The notes under the pieces are model-generated. The model had not been told where the DNA came from. It searched no databases and saw only the letters and a program-made list of their open reading frames with translations. Below, one piece after another: positions 25,981 to 34,533 of a stretch of 48,853 nt of DNA. Made by a program: the position numbers and the translations under genes. How positions within the stretch are numbered: the first letter of the stretch is position 1; each line of letters opens with the position of its first letter. The DNA comes from Actinomycetes bacterium (lineage in GTDB: Bacteria > Actinomycetota > Acidimicrobiia > Acidimicrobiales > Poriferisodalaceae), in NCBI GenBank assembly GCA_024228575.1, contig JAAETH010000289.1, forward strand, positions 1 to 48,853, given 5' to 3'.

Positions 25981-27312
25981 GTGACAGAACTCGATCGGGA
26001 CAACACACACCCGGGGTACTGGCCTTCGGCCTGGCCGGTCGAGTGTGGCGGGAATCGCCGCCAGAAGGCGTCACCAGACCGGCTCGACGCCGCAACCGGA
26101 ACGGCGAGTGTCACGAGCGTTCGAAACAATCGTTGGAACGTCATGGTCGTCGAACGAGATAGCGGCCAGTGGTACCTGGGCGGGACGATGGCCCACTTCT
26201 CTGGGCCCAGCCCATTCGGTTGGGTCCAGCGCATAGATCCGACCTCGCTCGAACCCCTGGTGTCATCGCCGGAGTTGCCGTGCGGAGACCATGTCTGGTG
26301 TGGAGCGATCCTGGCCCACGCCAACGGCTCCATCATGTCGGTCAACGGTTCGTACCTCCACCGCCTCGATCCCGACGACCTGTCCATCACCGTCGAACGT
26401 CGCCTACCCGCCGACCGCAGCCACAACGGGTTGCTCGCACTCTCCGATGGAACACTCGTCACCAAGGACCTCAGGCTCGAGGGCCAGGGCGGCACTACCA
26501 TCTCCAGGCTCGACCCCGAATCGCTCCAACCGATCGGCGAACCGCTGGTGCTTCCAGAAGGTTCGATGGGCCGTATCGCCGCAGACCTGACCACCGCCGG
26601 CGAAATCATCTACGTCCCCGGGACTGAACATCTGTGGCGCCTCGTGGTCGAGGGCGACCGGCTGGCAGTCGACGATTGGAGGCCCCGCTACAGGGCTGCG
26701 GGCTCGGACCGCGGGCTGGCGTGGGATGCCTGCATTTCCGACGATGTGTGTTGGATCATGGACTGCGGCGACATCGAATCGGTGCGAAGGATCCACACCA
26801 CCGAACCCAACGGACGTTTCGACGAACCGCCGGGGAACAGGCTGTCATGGCGGTTGCCGGCACCGTGGTCGGGTGCCCAGCGTCTGGTGCGGGTCTCACT
26901 CGACGACCCGAACGACGCGACCGAGATCGAGCCGTTCGGCGCACCGGGCGGGGGAATCATCGCTCCGCCAGCCCACGTTCCCGAACAGCAGATGGCGATC
27001 GCCTGGGACTCGGTCAACGGCGGGCTCGCCGGTATAGATACGAGCGGGACCACTCTCGAAGTCGCATGGCAGCTCGACGTGCGACCCTCGATGCAACCCG
27101 TGGTGTTCCCGGCTTCGGGAGAGCTGGCGATCAACGACTTCACCGACTCGGGAACCGACGATGTCGTGATCGTCGACATCACCTCCGGCGAGCTGCTCGA
27201 CAGGGTCGACACCGGGTCGCGCATCGGCAACGGCATGTTCCTGACCGCCGACGGCGACCGCGGACTGTTCTATTGCTCGACCCTGACGGTCGCCCACATC
27301 ACCTGGCACTAG
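25981..27312 (+). CDS. Unrecognised protein, propeller-like repeats
   Basis: 443 residues that I do not recognise. The sequence has repeated beta-rich blades with motifs such as GWVQRIDPTSLEPL, YLHRLDPDDLSITVERR and TISRLDPESLQPIGEPL, spaced about 45-50 residues apart, which suggests a beta-propeller. A cysteine-containing stretch (AWDACISDDVCWIMDCGD) is near the middle. No signal peptide or membrane helix is visible. GTG 25981 has GGGGAG upstream. The kynurenine formamidase-like gene starts 25 bases later and is probably cotranscribed, which gives a possible link to aromatic amide metabolism but no function. Confidence 0.75.
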   Translation: MTELDRDNTHPGYWPSAWPVECGGNRRQKASPDRLDAATGTASVTSVRNNRWNVMVVERDSGQWYLGGTMAHFSGPSPFGWVQRIDPTSLEPLVSSPELPCGDHVWCGAILAHANGSIMSVNGSYLHRLDPDDLSITVERRLPADRSHNGLLALSDGTLVTKDLRLEGQGGTTISRLDPESLQPIGEPLVLPEGSMGRIAADLTTAGEIIYVPGTEHLWRLVVEGDRLAVDDWRPRYRAAGSDRGLAWDACISDDVCWIMDCGDIESVRRIHTTEPNGRFDEPPGNRLSWRLPAPWSGAQRLVRVSLDDPNDATEIEPFGAPGGGIIAPPAHVPEQQMAIAWDSVNGGLAGIDTSGTTLEVAWQLDVRPSMQPVVFPASGELAINDFTDSGTDDVVIVDITSGELLDRVDTGSRIGNGMFLTADGDRGLFYCSTLTVAHITWH

Positions 27313-27337
27313 GCCCAGGCAGGATACGTTCGACGAC

Positions 27338-27973
27338 ATGACGTTCGGCCGTGGCGACCTGATCGACCTGTCTCCGCTGGCATCACCAGCGACCGCTGTA
27401 TGGCCTGGTGATACTCCGCTGACACGCGAGGTACTGGCCAGTCTTGCCGAGGGATCTTCCGTCGATCTGTCGACCCTACATTCGACCGTGCACCTCGGCA
27501 CCCACACCGACTCGTGGAGCCATGTGGTCGAGGGAAGCGAGACGATCGACCGGATGCCACTCGACGCATACGTCGGTCCGTGTCAGGTCGTCCACGTCGA
27601 GGTCGGTCGCAATGAGCTGGTGACCCCCGATCACCTCCCCGATTTGTTGGAGGCGCCGCGGCTGCTGGTCGCCACCGGCACGTTCCCCGACCCCGACGAG
27701 TTCAACACCGACTTCGCTGCCTTCGATCCGGACACGCCGCGGTGGTTGGCCGAACACGGCGGACGGCTGCTCGGCACCGACGCTCCCAGCGTCGACGTGT
27801 TCTCCTCGAGGGACCTGCCCACGCACCACACGTGTGTCGAACGACGGTTGGCGATCCTCGAAGGGCTCGTGTTGGCCGGCGTTCCCGATGGTGTCTATGA
27901 GCTGATCGCACTGCCACTGCGCCTGGCCGGATTCGACGCCAGCCCCGTCCGAGCGGTCCTTCGTGTGCCGTGA
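27338..27973 (+). CDS. kynB: Cyclase family protein, kynurenine formamidase-like
   Basis: 211 residues. The metal-binding signature HLGTHTDSWSH (His52, His56, Asp58, His62) fits HxGTHxDxPxH. VWPGDTPL near the N-terminus and GTDAPSVDVFSS in the middle are typical of KynB, which hydrolyses N-formylkynurenine in tryptophan breakdown. Trp60 and Ser61 stand where Ala-Pro is more common, so another amide or a related cyclase substrate is possible. No other kyn gene is in the window, so the symbol is tentative. It follows the propeller-like gene by 25 bases and converges on the DUF151 gene. Confidence 0.75.
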   Translation: MTFGRGDLIDLSPLASPATAVWPGDTPLTREVLASLAEGSSVDLSTLHSTVHLGTHTDSWSHVVEGSETIDRMPLDAYVGPCQVVHVEVGRNELVTPDHLPDLLEAPRLLVATGTFPDPDEFNTDFAAFDPDTPRWLAEHGGRLLGTDAPSVDVFSSRDLPTHHTCVERRLAILEGLVLAGVPDGVYELIALPLRLAGFDASPVRAVLRVP

Positions 27974-28069
27974 TCGCCTCAGCACGTAGACGCGGGTGAT
28001 CCGACCGGCATGGATCACATCGAGAGTGTCGCTGACATCGTCCGCATCGACGGCAACCCCTCGATCGAT

Positions 28070-28087
28070 CCCGCCCGTGGTGGCGGG
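28070..28087 (-). terminator. GC-rich hairpin after the DUF151 gene
   Basis: CCCGCC and GGCGGG form a 6-bp stem with a 6-base loop, four bases beyond the DUF151 stop in its direction of transcription. It lacks a T-run, so it is only a candidate. Confidence 0.35.
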
Positions 28088-28090
28088 CCC

Positions 28091-28618
28091 CTAACCCTCC
28101 TCGCCCTCGGCTGTCTCGGCGAAGTCCTGGGCGCTTGCAGTCTCGAGGAAATCCTGGAAGCTCGACACGATCTCGTCGATCTCCTCCTCGTCGAAGGGCC
28201 GCTCGGCTTCTCGTTCCACGGCCACCGCCGCCTCGTCGAGCACCTCGGTGTCGACGTAGATCGGCACCCCGACCCGGACGGCCAGCGCAATGCCGTCGCT
28301 CGGCCGAGCCGACAACACGATCACCTCGCCCTCCACCTCGATCTCGATATCTGCGAAGAACGTTCCGTCGCGAAGCTCCGTCACCTCGACACCCTTGAGC
28401 CCCGCACCGGTCACGTTCATGACCTCCACGAACAGATCGTGTGTGAGAGGACGCGGTGTATCAAGCCCTCCGAGCGCAATGGCTATCGAGCTGGCCTCGC
28501 TCTGCCCGATGAAGATCGGAAGCACTCTGGTGGGGTCGTCTGACTCGCCGACGAGCAACACTGTCGCTCCCGAACTCGGCACCACATGCAAACCCAACAC
28601 CTTGACGGGGACCCTCAT
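28091..28618 (-). CDS. Bifunctional nuclease family protein (DUF151)
   Basis: 175 residues. Residues 1-125 match the DUF151 family: VKVLGLHVVPSSGATVLLVG, RVLPIFIGQSEASSIAIAL, RPLTHDLFVEVMNVTGAGL and LSARPSDGIALAVRVGVPIYV. Plant and bacterial members have been reported as nucleases, but in most actinobacteria the role is unproven. The tail (130-175) is highly acidic (ERPFDEEEIDEIVSSFQDFL) and may bind a partner. ATG 28618 is the start. It is divergent from the class II aldolase with 127 bases between them. Confidence 0.88.
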   Translation of the reverse strand: MRVPVKVLGLHVVPSSGATVLLVGESDDPTRVLPIFIGQSEASSIAIALGGLDTPRPLTHDLFVEVMNVTGAGLKGVEVTELRDGTFFADIEIEVEGEVIVLSARPSDGIALAVRVGVPIYVDTEVLDEAAVAVEREAERPFDEEEIDEIVSSFQDFLETASAQDFAETAEGEEG

Positions 28619-28745
28619 CGCCGACCTCCATCACCTCGTGTCCTCATCGTCGGTCCCTGATCCCGCGGCCAACAGGGCACGAAGTCACGGTGTTGTCCGT
28701 AGCACCGGGGGGTGAGAGACTCAGGCCACAGCCGGAGGTGACCTC

Positions 28746-29489
28746 ATGACCATCGTCGACCAGGAACTCGTGCAGAAGACCCGCGTGGAACTCGCTGCTG
28801 TCTTCAGGATTGCGGCCAAATTGGGCTGGCACGAATCCGTGGCCAACCACTTCAGCGCCGCCGTCTCCGACGACGGTCACCAGTTCCTGATGAACCCTCG
28901 CTGGCGTCACTTCGAGCTGATCAGGGCCAGCGAACTGTTGTTGCTCGACGCCCACGACTCGACGGTGATGGACGGACCCAACCCACCCGATCCATCCGCC
29001 TGGTGCATCCACGGCACCATCCACGCCGAACTGCCATCGGCCCGCGTCTTGCTGCACGTCCACTCGGACTATGCGACGGCACTCGCAGGCCTTGCCGATC
29101 CCACCATCAGACCGATCGATCAGAACACGGCGCGCTACCACGACCGAGTCGCCTACGACCTGAACTTCGGCGGTATCGCCGACGAGGCCGAGGAGGCCAA
29201 GCGGCTCGCCGACGTGATGGCCGACAAGCCGGTACTGCTGATGGGGAACCATGGTGTCACGGTTGCAGCGTCGACCATCGCAGAAGCCTTCGAGGACCTC
29301 TACTACTTCGAGAGGGCGTGCAAGACGATGATCCTCGCGTACTCGACCAACCAGCCGCTGAACATCGTCAGCGATGACGTGGCGAACAAGGTCTCGACCG
29401 GCTGGGGCGCATTCAGCGGAATGGGACCCGCTCACCTGGACCAGCAGATGGAGTTGCTCGACCGCGACGATCCGACCTATCGCGACTGA
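28746..29489 (+). CDS. Class II aldolase/adducin family protein
   Basis: 247 residues. HVHSDYA (near residue 101) holds two metal histidines and GNHG contributes another, as in fuculose-phosphate aldolase relatives and the decarboxylases and hydratases of this fold. Many actinobacterial members of this length act on small carbonyl or hydroxy acids; the reaction here is open. The start is fixed by an unusually complete ribosome site, GGAGGTGA (28734-28741), before ATG 28746. The APH-type kinase gene begins four bases after its stop, which suggests a phosphorylated substrate handled by both, but this is inference. Confidence 0.87.
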   Translation: MTIVDQELVQKTRVELAAVFRIAAKLGWHESVANHFSAAVSDDGHQFLMNPRWRHFELIRASELLLLDAHDSTVMDGPNPPDPSAWCIHGTIHAELPSARVLLHVHSDYATALAGLADPTIRPIDQNTARYHDRVAYDLNFGGIADEAEEAKRLADVMADKPVLLMGNHGVTVAASTIAEAFEDLYYFERACKTMILAYSTNQPLNIVSDDVANKVSTGWGAFSGMGPAHLDQQMELLDRDDPTYRD

Positions 29490-29493
29490 CAAC

Positions 29494-30423
29494 GTGTCCA
29501 ACGAGGCCTGGAGCCTGCCACCACAAGAACCCCCACCCGATGCAACGCTCGCTTGGCTCGAACACACGATCGGCGGCACGGTTCGTTCGGTCGAAGCTCT
29601 ACAGGGAGGGCTCTCGTCCGCGGTACACCGGGTCGACCTCGACGGCTCGCCTCACGACACGGTTGTCGTGCGCCGCATGACACAAACAAGCTGGCTCGAG
29701 CGCGAACCCGAGGTGCCGCACCGGGAAACCTCCATACTTCGGGCACTGAGGAACATCGACATCGGCGTGGCGACACCCACCCTCGTCGCAGCCGATCCCG
29801 GCGCCGACGAAACCGACGTTCCGACCGTCGTCATGACCTACGTACCCGGTCGCCCCGAAATCGATCCCGATGACCCTGTCGATTGGGCCGAGAGACTCGC
29901 CGCCTGTCTGGCCCGGCTACACAACACGCCCGAACCTGCGGGCTTGACGGACTTCAGACGCTGGGACGATCCCAACCGCCCACCACCCGAATGGGTTGCC
30001 GACACCGACGCGTGGGACGAGGCAAGGGCCCGCGTTGACGGCCCCCTGCCAGAACACCCATGGCAATTCGTCCACCGCGACTTCCACCCGAACAACATCC
30101 ACTGGGAACGAGGAGAGATCGTCGGCGTGGTCGACTGGCTCGAGGCTGTCAGGGGGCCTAGAGCCGTCGACATCACACACTGTCGCTGGAACCTCGCGAT
30201 CCTGCACAGCGACGAGATCGCCGACCTGTTCCTCGACCACTACCGCCAGCTGACCGGCTATTGCGAGGACGTGGTCGTGTACGACCTGGCGACAGTACTG
30301 TCCGTTGGCCCCGGACCGATTCCCACGTTTGCGTGGAATGTGCTGGGCAGGTCCGATCTGACCCCCGATGTCGTCGCCGCGCGGTGCGAGAACTGGCTGG
30401 CTCACCTGCTCGCCTCGGGCTGA
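29494..30423 (+). CDS. Aminoglycoside phosphotransferase-family kinase
   Basis: 309 residues of the APH fold. The catalytic loop is FVHRDFHPNNIHW (about residues 188-200), with the metal-binding Asp in GVVDWLEAVRGP. Members phosphorylate hydroxyl groups of antibiotics, sugars, choline or other small molecules, and this one need not confer resistance. GTG 29494 is four bases after the aldolase stop; there is no better start nearby. The gene pair 28746-30423 looks like one transcript. The substrate is unknown. Confidence 0.85.
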   Translation: MSNEAWSLPPQEPPPDATLAWLEHTIGGTVRSVEALQGGLSSAVHRVDLDGSPHDTVVVRRMTQTSWLEREPEVPHRETSILRALRNIDIGVATPTLVAADPGADETDVPTVVMTYVPGRPEIDPDDPVDWAERLAACLARLHNTPEPAGLTDFRRWDDPNRPPPEWVADTDAWDEARARVDGPLPEHPWQFVHRDFHPNNIHWERGEIVGVVDWLEAVRGPRAVDITHCRWNLAILHSDEIADLFLDHYRQLTGYCEDVVVYDLATVLSVGPGPIPTFAWNVLGRSDLTPDVVAARCENWLAHLLASG

Positions 30424-30445
30424 CCCCGCCCACCGAACAACCCCG

Positions 30446-30580
30446 TCTCATCTCACGCAGAGCGGGGCGAGTGTCGACGGCCTGGCCGCGGGCGAAGGCG
30501 GCGTGCCCGGTGATTCGCCTCGAGCGACGGGTTGGAACCTGGTGTTCGGCAAACTCGTCGAGCACCTCACCACGGTCTAG
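30446..30580 (+). pseudogene. Possible stranded tail of an SRPBCC-type protein
   Basis: A plus-strand frame in the convergent gap 30424-30614 ends with ATGWNLVFGKLVEHLTTV and a stop, preceded by LTQSGASVDG. This resembles the C-terminal helix of SRPBCC/AHSA1 proteins (GWxxxLxKLxxxL). No domain precedes it, because the APH kinase ends at 30423. It may be a remnant of a lost gene or chance. Otherwise I see nothing in this gap. Confidence 0.2.
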
Positions 30581-30614
30581 CGTCGTCTGGCGATCGAGCC
30601 TGCTCTCGCTGCGA

Positions 30615-30917
30615 CTACTTCGACTTCCTGTACGACTTCAGGTTCGACACCACCGCATCCTCACTGGAGGCGCTCATGTACTTGTTGTCGCGGGCGGCGT
30701 TGACCAGATTGTCGATCTGGCTGGGGGCATCCCCACCTTCGGGCTGATGCGAGATGGACACGTTGTCGCCCCTCATTTCGGCGAGTCGACCCGCGAGGTC
30801 GCTCCTCTCCGAACTCTCGGCGCTCTCGACCGATCCAGTCGATTCAGTCGCTGCGGTGGAAGAGAGGGGCCCACCCCGACGAAGCAAGATCGATTTCAGC
30901 ATTCCGTTGATTCCCAT
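30615..30917 (-). CDS. Small hypothetical protein
   Basis: About 100 residues, unrecognised. It begins MGINGMLKSILLRRGG, continues with a Ser-, Thr- and Glu-rich low-complexity stretch (SSTAATESTGSVESAESSER), and ends in a conserved-looking charged part (IDNLVNAARDNKYMSASSED, then AVVSNLKSYRKSK). No membrane helix or cysteine-rich site. It lies 67 bases downstream of the gamma-glutamyltransferase gene. The start could be ATG 30917, ATG 30902 or GTG 30932; none has a strong ribosome site. It may be a real small protein, but coding evidence is moderate. Confidence 0.45.
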   Translation of the reverse strand: MGINGMLKSILLRRGGPLSSTAATESTGSVESAESSERSDLAGRLAEMRGDNVSISHQPEGGDAPSQIDNLVNAARDNKYMSASSEDAVVSNLKSYRKSK

Positions 30918-30984
30918 ATCGCACAAACGCACGTGCGGGTGGCCGGGTTCCCTGAGTCCCCCGAAATCGCACCGGGTGACCCGC

Positions 30985-32598
30985 TCAGACCACCATCACC
31001 ATTCCATCGGAACCGGGGTCGGCCGCACCTGCCAGGCCTTCGCTGGTGACGTCCACGGCGTGGACTCTTGCGAAGGCGTAGCTCTCTGGCCAACGTACGA
31101 CGTCGTAGCCGTTCGCCTCGAGTCGCGCGGTCACCGATCGCGGGATGCGGTTGCAGACGTCGATGGCATCGCTGGTCGAGGAGAACCGAGGGGCCACAAC
31201 AGCCTCTAGCACAGGCATCGAGAAGTCGATGTGGTTCAAGAGCATCTGGGTGACTCCCATGGCGATCTGTGTGCCGCCCGGAGCACCGACCACGAGGTCG
31301 AGCTCGCCGTCGGCGAACACCATGGTCGGACACAACGAGCTGAACCGTCGCTTGCCCGGTGCGAGTGAACCGGCCCTACCAGGACGCGGGTCGAACACAC
31401 CCATGCAGCCGTTGTACATGAAGCCCAGACCGTCGGTGATCACACCTGAGGGCATGCCCAACGAGTGGGTCATCGTCACGGCATTGCCCTCGGCGTCGAC
31501 CACACAGACGTGGGTGGTGTCGGGCGACTCTCCCGCCATCCGGGCCACGCTGGCCCGCCGTCCGCTCGCGATTCGGTCGGCCACCTCTGCTCCGTATTCG
31601 TCCGACACGAGGCGGTCGAGTGGAACATCGACGAACTCGGGGTCGCCGACGTGGGCGTCCTTGTCGGCGGTCGCCCACTTCATCGCCTCGCTGACGGTTG
31701 TGAGGTAGTCGACCGAGTTGTGACCCATCGCCGCCAGATCGAAGTGTTTCAAGATGTTCAACATCTCGACCACCATCACTCCCCCGCCCGGGGGCTGGTT
31801 GGTGGTGATGTCGAGGCCTCGGTAGGTGGTGTGCAGCGGCTCGGTCCAGACGGTCCGGTAGTTGGCGAGGTCGTCGGCCGACAACAAGCCGCCGTTCGCC
31901 AACATGTCCGCATCGATCCGGGCCGCAACGTCGCCGGTGTAGAAGACGTCGGAGCCGCCGTCGGCAATGTGACGCAACGTCGCGGCCATGTCGGGGTTGC
32001 GGAGGTTCTCTCCAATGCGCCTCAGCGTTGCGTCCTCGTGGAAGTAGATGCGTCGACCAGCGGGTGTGTGAGCGAGCCGTTCGACGTTGTCGACCCTTCC
32101 CATGGTCGCCCCCTCGAGCCACCAGTGATAGACGCTCGGACGAATGGCAAACCCCTCGTCGGCCCATCCGATCGCCGGCTCGACAACATCGCTCCATGCC
32201 AGGCGGCCATGACGGGTCTGCATCTCGTGCCAGGCCTTGAGAGATCCCGGTGTGGTGATCGCCTGGTACCCGACGTCGTTCGGGTTCCCATCGAGCACGA
32301 AACCGAAACCGTCCCTGGTCTCTCCCCGAACGAGGTGCTCCCACATGTCGGCCCTCGTCGCCGCCGGGGAGGTGCCGTGGAAGTCGACACACGCGTGGAC
32401 CGCATCGGCCGGGAGGTACAGCTGTGCGTTGCCGAAGCCAGCGATGCCACACATCTGGGGGTCGACGACACTCGCTACGAACGCGCAGGCGACCGCGGCG
32501 TCGACGGCGTTACCGCCGTTGCGCAAGGCCTCGACCCCGGCCTCCACGGCCTCGGGCTGAGCCGCGACCACCATCCCCGTCCCGAACCGTGTTCCCAT
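30985..32598 (-). CDS. Gamma-glutamyltransferase family protein
   Basis: 537 residues of the Ntn-hydrolase gamma-glutamyltranspeptidase family, made as one chain that cuts itself. The autocleavage and nucleophile site is SPDTTHVCVVD with Thr361 as the likely new N-terminus. Downstream PGKRRFSSLCPTMVF and NQPPGGG in the large-subunit part are family markers. Known members act on glutathione or gamma-glutamyl amides; relatives include cephalosporin acylases. No signal peptide is visible, so cytoplasmic action is likely, unlike the periplasmic enzyme of enteric bacteria. ATG 32598. Divergent from the LLM oxidoreductase. Confidence 0.9.
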   Translation of the reverse strand: MGTRFGTGMVVAAQPEAVEAGVEALRNGGNAVDAAVACAFVASVVDPQMCGIAGFGNAQLYLPADAVHACVDFHGTSPAATRADMWEHLVRGETRDGFGFVLDGNPNDVGYQAITTPGSLKAWHEMQTRHGRLAWSDVVEPAIGWADEGFAIRPSVYHWWLEGATMGRVDNVERLAHTPAGRRIYFHEDATLRRIGENLRNPDMAATLRHIADGGSDVFYTGDVAARIDADMLANGGLLSADDLANYRTVWTEPLHTTYRGLDITTNQPPGGGVMVVEMLNILKHFDLAAMGHNSVDYLTTVSEAMKWATADKDAHVGDPEFVDVPLDRLVSDEYGAEVADRIASGRRASVARMAGESPDTTHVCVVDAEGNAVTMTHSLGMPSGVITDGLGFMYNGCMGVFDPRPGRAGSLAPGKRRFSSLCPTMVFADGELDLVVGAPGGTQIAMGVTQMLLNHIDFSMPVLEAVVAPRFSSTSDAIDVCNRIPRSVTARLEANGYDVVRWPESYAFARVHAVDVTSEGLAGAADPGSDGMVMVV

Positions 32599-32689
32599 CT
32601 GGCCACATCACCACATCACAGCCGCCTCTGCCAACCGAACCCACCGCGAGATACGGCAAGCGCCGACACCACGGCCTACTGTCCAGGGC

Positions 32690-33718
32690 ATGGAAATCGA
32701 CGTGATGACCGGGGGCTCGACCTGGGCCGGATCGGCAGAACTGGCCAAGAACCTTCAAGACGAGGGTTTCGCTGGAATGCTCTACACAGAGACCAGTCAG
32801 GTGCCGTGGATGCAGATCGCCGCAGCGGCGATGGCCGCACCCGACTTGTACTTCACGACAGGCATCGCCGTCGCCTTCCCGAGAAGCCCGATGGTTTCGG
32901 CCGCTATCGCCTACGAACTGGCCGACAACACCGAAGGGCGTTTCCGCCTAGGCCTCGGCAGCCAGGTCAAGGCCCACGTGGTACGTCGCTACGGCAGCGA
33001 GTTCGACCGGCCGGCAGCGCGCATGCGCGACTACGTCGCCGCGGTCAAGGCGTGTTGGCGGGCGTTCAACAGGGAGGAACGACTGTCACACGAAGGCGAT
33101 TTCTACAATCTCAGTCTGCTGCCTCCCGCCTGGTCACCGCGCTCCCACGACCACCAGATGAAGGTCGACATCTCAGCTGTGGGTCCCGTCATGACGAGGG
33201 TCGCCGGCGAGGTTGCGGACGGGGTTCACGTGCATCCACTCCACTCGATGCATTACATCGAGAAACGGCTCCTGCCCGGTGTGGCCGAGGGAGCCTCGAA
33301 GGCTGGGCGCAGCGCCGAGGACATCGACCTGATCATCCCGGTGTTCGCGTGCCCCGGCGACACACCCGAGGAACGCGCCCCGTACGTCGAGACAACAAAA
33401 CAACAGATCGCGTTCTACGGCAGCACCCCCAACTACGCCTTCCAGTTCGACGACCTGGGGTTCGAGGGGACAACCGCACGAATCCGCGAGAAGATGAAAG
33501 CCGGCGAGCTCGACACCATGGGCGAGCTGATCACCGACGAGATGCTCGATCACTTTGCCCTCTCGGCGCCGTGGGACGAGATGGCCGATCGGCTGCTCGA
33601 GCGTTACGCCAGCAGGGCGACCCGAGTTGTCATGTACCTCGGCGAGCAACAGATTCGAAACGACCCCGACCAGCGCTCCAAGTGGGGCGAGATCGCACGA
33701 GCTGTACGCAACGGTTGA
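32690..33718 (+). CDS. LLM-class F420-type oxidoreductase
   Basis: 342 residues of the luciferase-like monooxygenase fold. TGIAVAFPRSPMVSAAIAYELADNTEGRF (residues 60-88 region) and LGLGSQVKAHVVRRYG are characteristic of the F420-dependent subgroup often found in mycobacteria and other actinobacteria (the TIGR03617 type, from memory). It would use reduced F420 or flavin on an unknown substrate. ATG 32690. Two more genes follow on the same strand (SDR after 49 bases, galactokinase seven bases later), suggesting a transcript that combines redox steps with a sugar kinase. Confidence 0.87.
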   Translation: MEIDVMTGGSTWAGSAELAKNLQDEGFAGMLYTETSQVPWMQIAAAAMAAPDLYFTTGIAVAFPRSPMVSAAIAYELADNTEGRFRLGLGSQVKAHVVRRYGSEFDRPAARMRDYVAAVKACWRAFNREERLSHEGDFYNLSLLPPAWSPRSHDHQMKVDISAVGPVMTRVAGEVADGVHVHPLHSMHYIEKRLLPGVAEGASKAGRSAEDIDLIIPVFACPGDTPEERAPYVETTKQQIAFYGSTPNYAFQFDDLGFEGTTARIREKMKAGELDTMGELITDEMLDHFALSAPWDEMADRLLERYASRATRVVMYLGEQQIRNDPDQRSKWGEIARAVRNG

Positions 33719-33767
33719 ACGCTGCGGAAACTGCACGTTTCCGGGGAACACAATAGGAGAGAGCCCA

Positions 33768-34526
33768 ATGACCAGCAGAGTTGCCCTTGTCACCGGCGGG
33801 GCCGGCGGAATCGGGCGAGAGGTCTGTGTGGCCCTGGCCGCCGACGATCGACGAGTCGCAGTCGCCGACATCAACACCGAAGGCGCAGAAGAGACCGCTG
33901 AGATGATCCGGGCCCAGGGCGGCGAGGCCCTTGTGGTCACGATGGACATCACCGACAGCGACTCGGTCATCCAGGGTTGTCTGATGGTCGCCGACGAGAT
34001 GGGTCCGGTCGAGATTCTCGTGAACGTCGCCGGCTGGGACAGGTTCGCCAAGTTCCTCGACACCGACGAGGAACTCTGGGATCTTCTCATCGAGATCAAC
34101 TACAAGGGTGTGCTGCGCACAACCCACGCCTGCCTGCCAGCGATGGTCGCAGGCGGTTGGGGTCGTATCGTCAACATCGCATCAGACGCCGGGCGGGTCG
34201 GCTCGTCACTCGAAGCGGTCTACAGCGGGGCCAAAGGTGCGGTCATCGCGTTCTCGAAGACGATCGCTCGAGAGGTTGCACGCAGCGGGGTGACCGTCAA
34301 CTCCGTGTGTCCCGGACCCACGGATACCGCCCTACTGGCCAGCGCAGCCGACAGCGCCGCGAACCCCGAACGTATGCTTGGAGCGCTCGAGGGAGCGGTC
34401 CCGATGAAACGTCTGGGCCAACCCTCTGACATCGCTCCCGCAGTGGTCTACTTCGCATCCGAAGGATCCGCGTTCACGACCGGTCAGACCGTCTCGGTCT
34501 CGGGTGGACTCACCATGGCCGGCTGA
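33768..34526 (+). CDS. Short-chain dehydrogenase/reductase
   Basis: 252 residues. TGGAGGIGREV is the glycine-rich nucleotide-binding loop, NVAGWD replaces NNAG, and the catalytic set is Ser in VNIASDAG with YSGAKGAVIAFSK (Tyr and Lys). The end FTTGQTVSVSGGLTMAG is standard. It reduces or oxidises a hydroxyacyl or sugar-like substrate with NAD(P). AGGAGAG upstream fixes ATG 33768. The galactokinase starts seven bases after its stop, so translation of the two may be linked. Confidence 0.9.
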   Translation: MTSRVALVTGGAGGIGREVCVALAADDRRVAVADINTEGAEETAEMIRAQGGEALVVTMDITDSDSVIQGCLMVADEMGPVEILVNVAGWDRFAKFLDTDEELWDLLIEINYKGVLRTTHACLPAMVAGGWGRIVNIASDAGRVGSSLEAVYSGAKGAVIAFSKTIAREVARSGVTVNSVCPGPTDTALLASAADSAANPERMLGALEGAVPMKRLGQPSDIAPAVVYFASEGSAFTTGQTVSVSGGLTMAG

Positions 34527-34533
34527 TCCGACC

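Noticed and set aside
29494-30423. Antibiotic resistance gene
   Set aside because: The APH fold is used by many small-molecule kinases, and nothing around it points to resistance.
31465-33756. A 763-codon plus-strand open frame
   Set aside because: It lies opposite the gamma-glutamyltransferase gene, which has all family motifs, and it then runs out of frame through the LLM gene; composition is Arg-, Gly- and Asp-rich as expected of a shadow frame.
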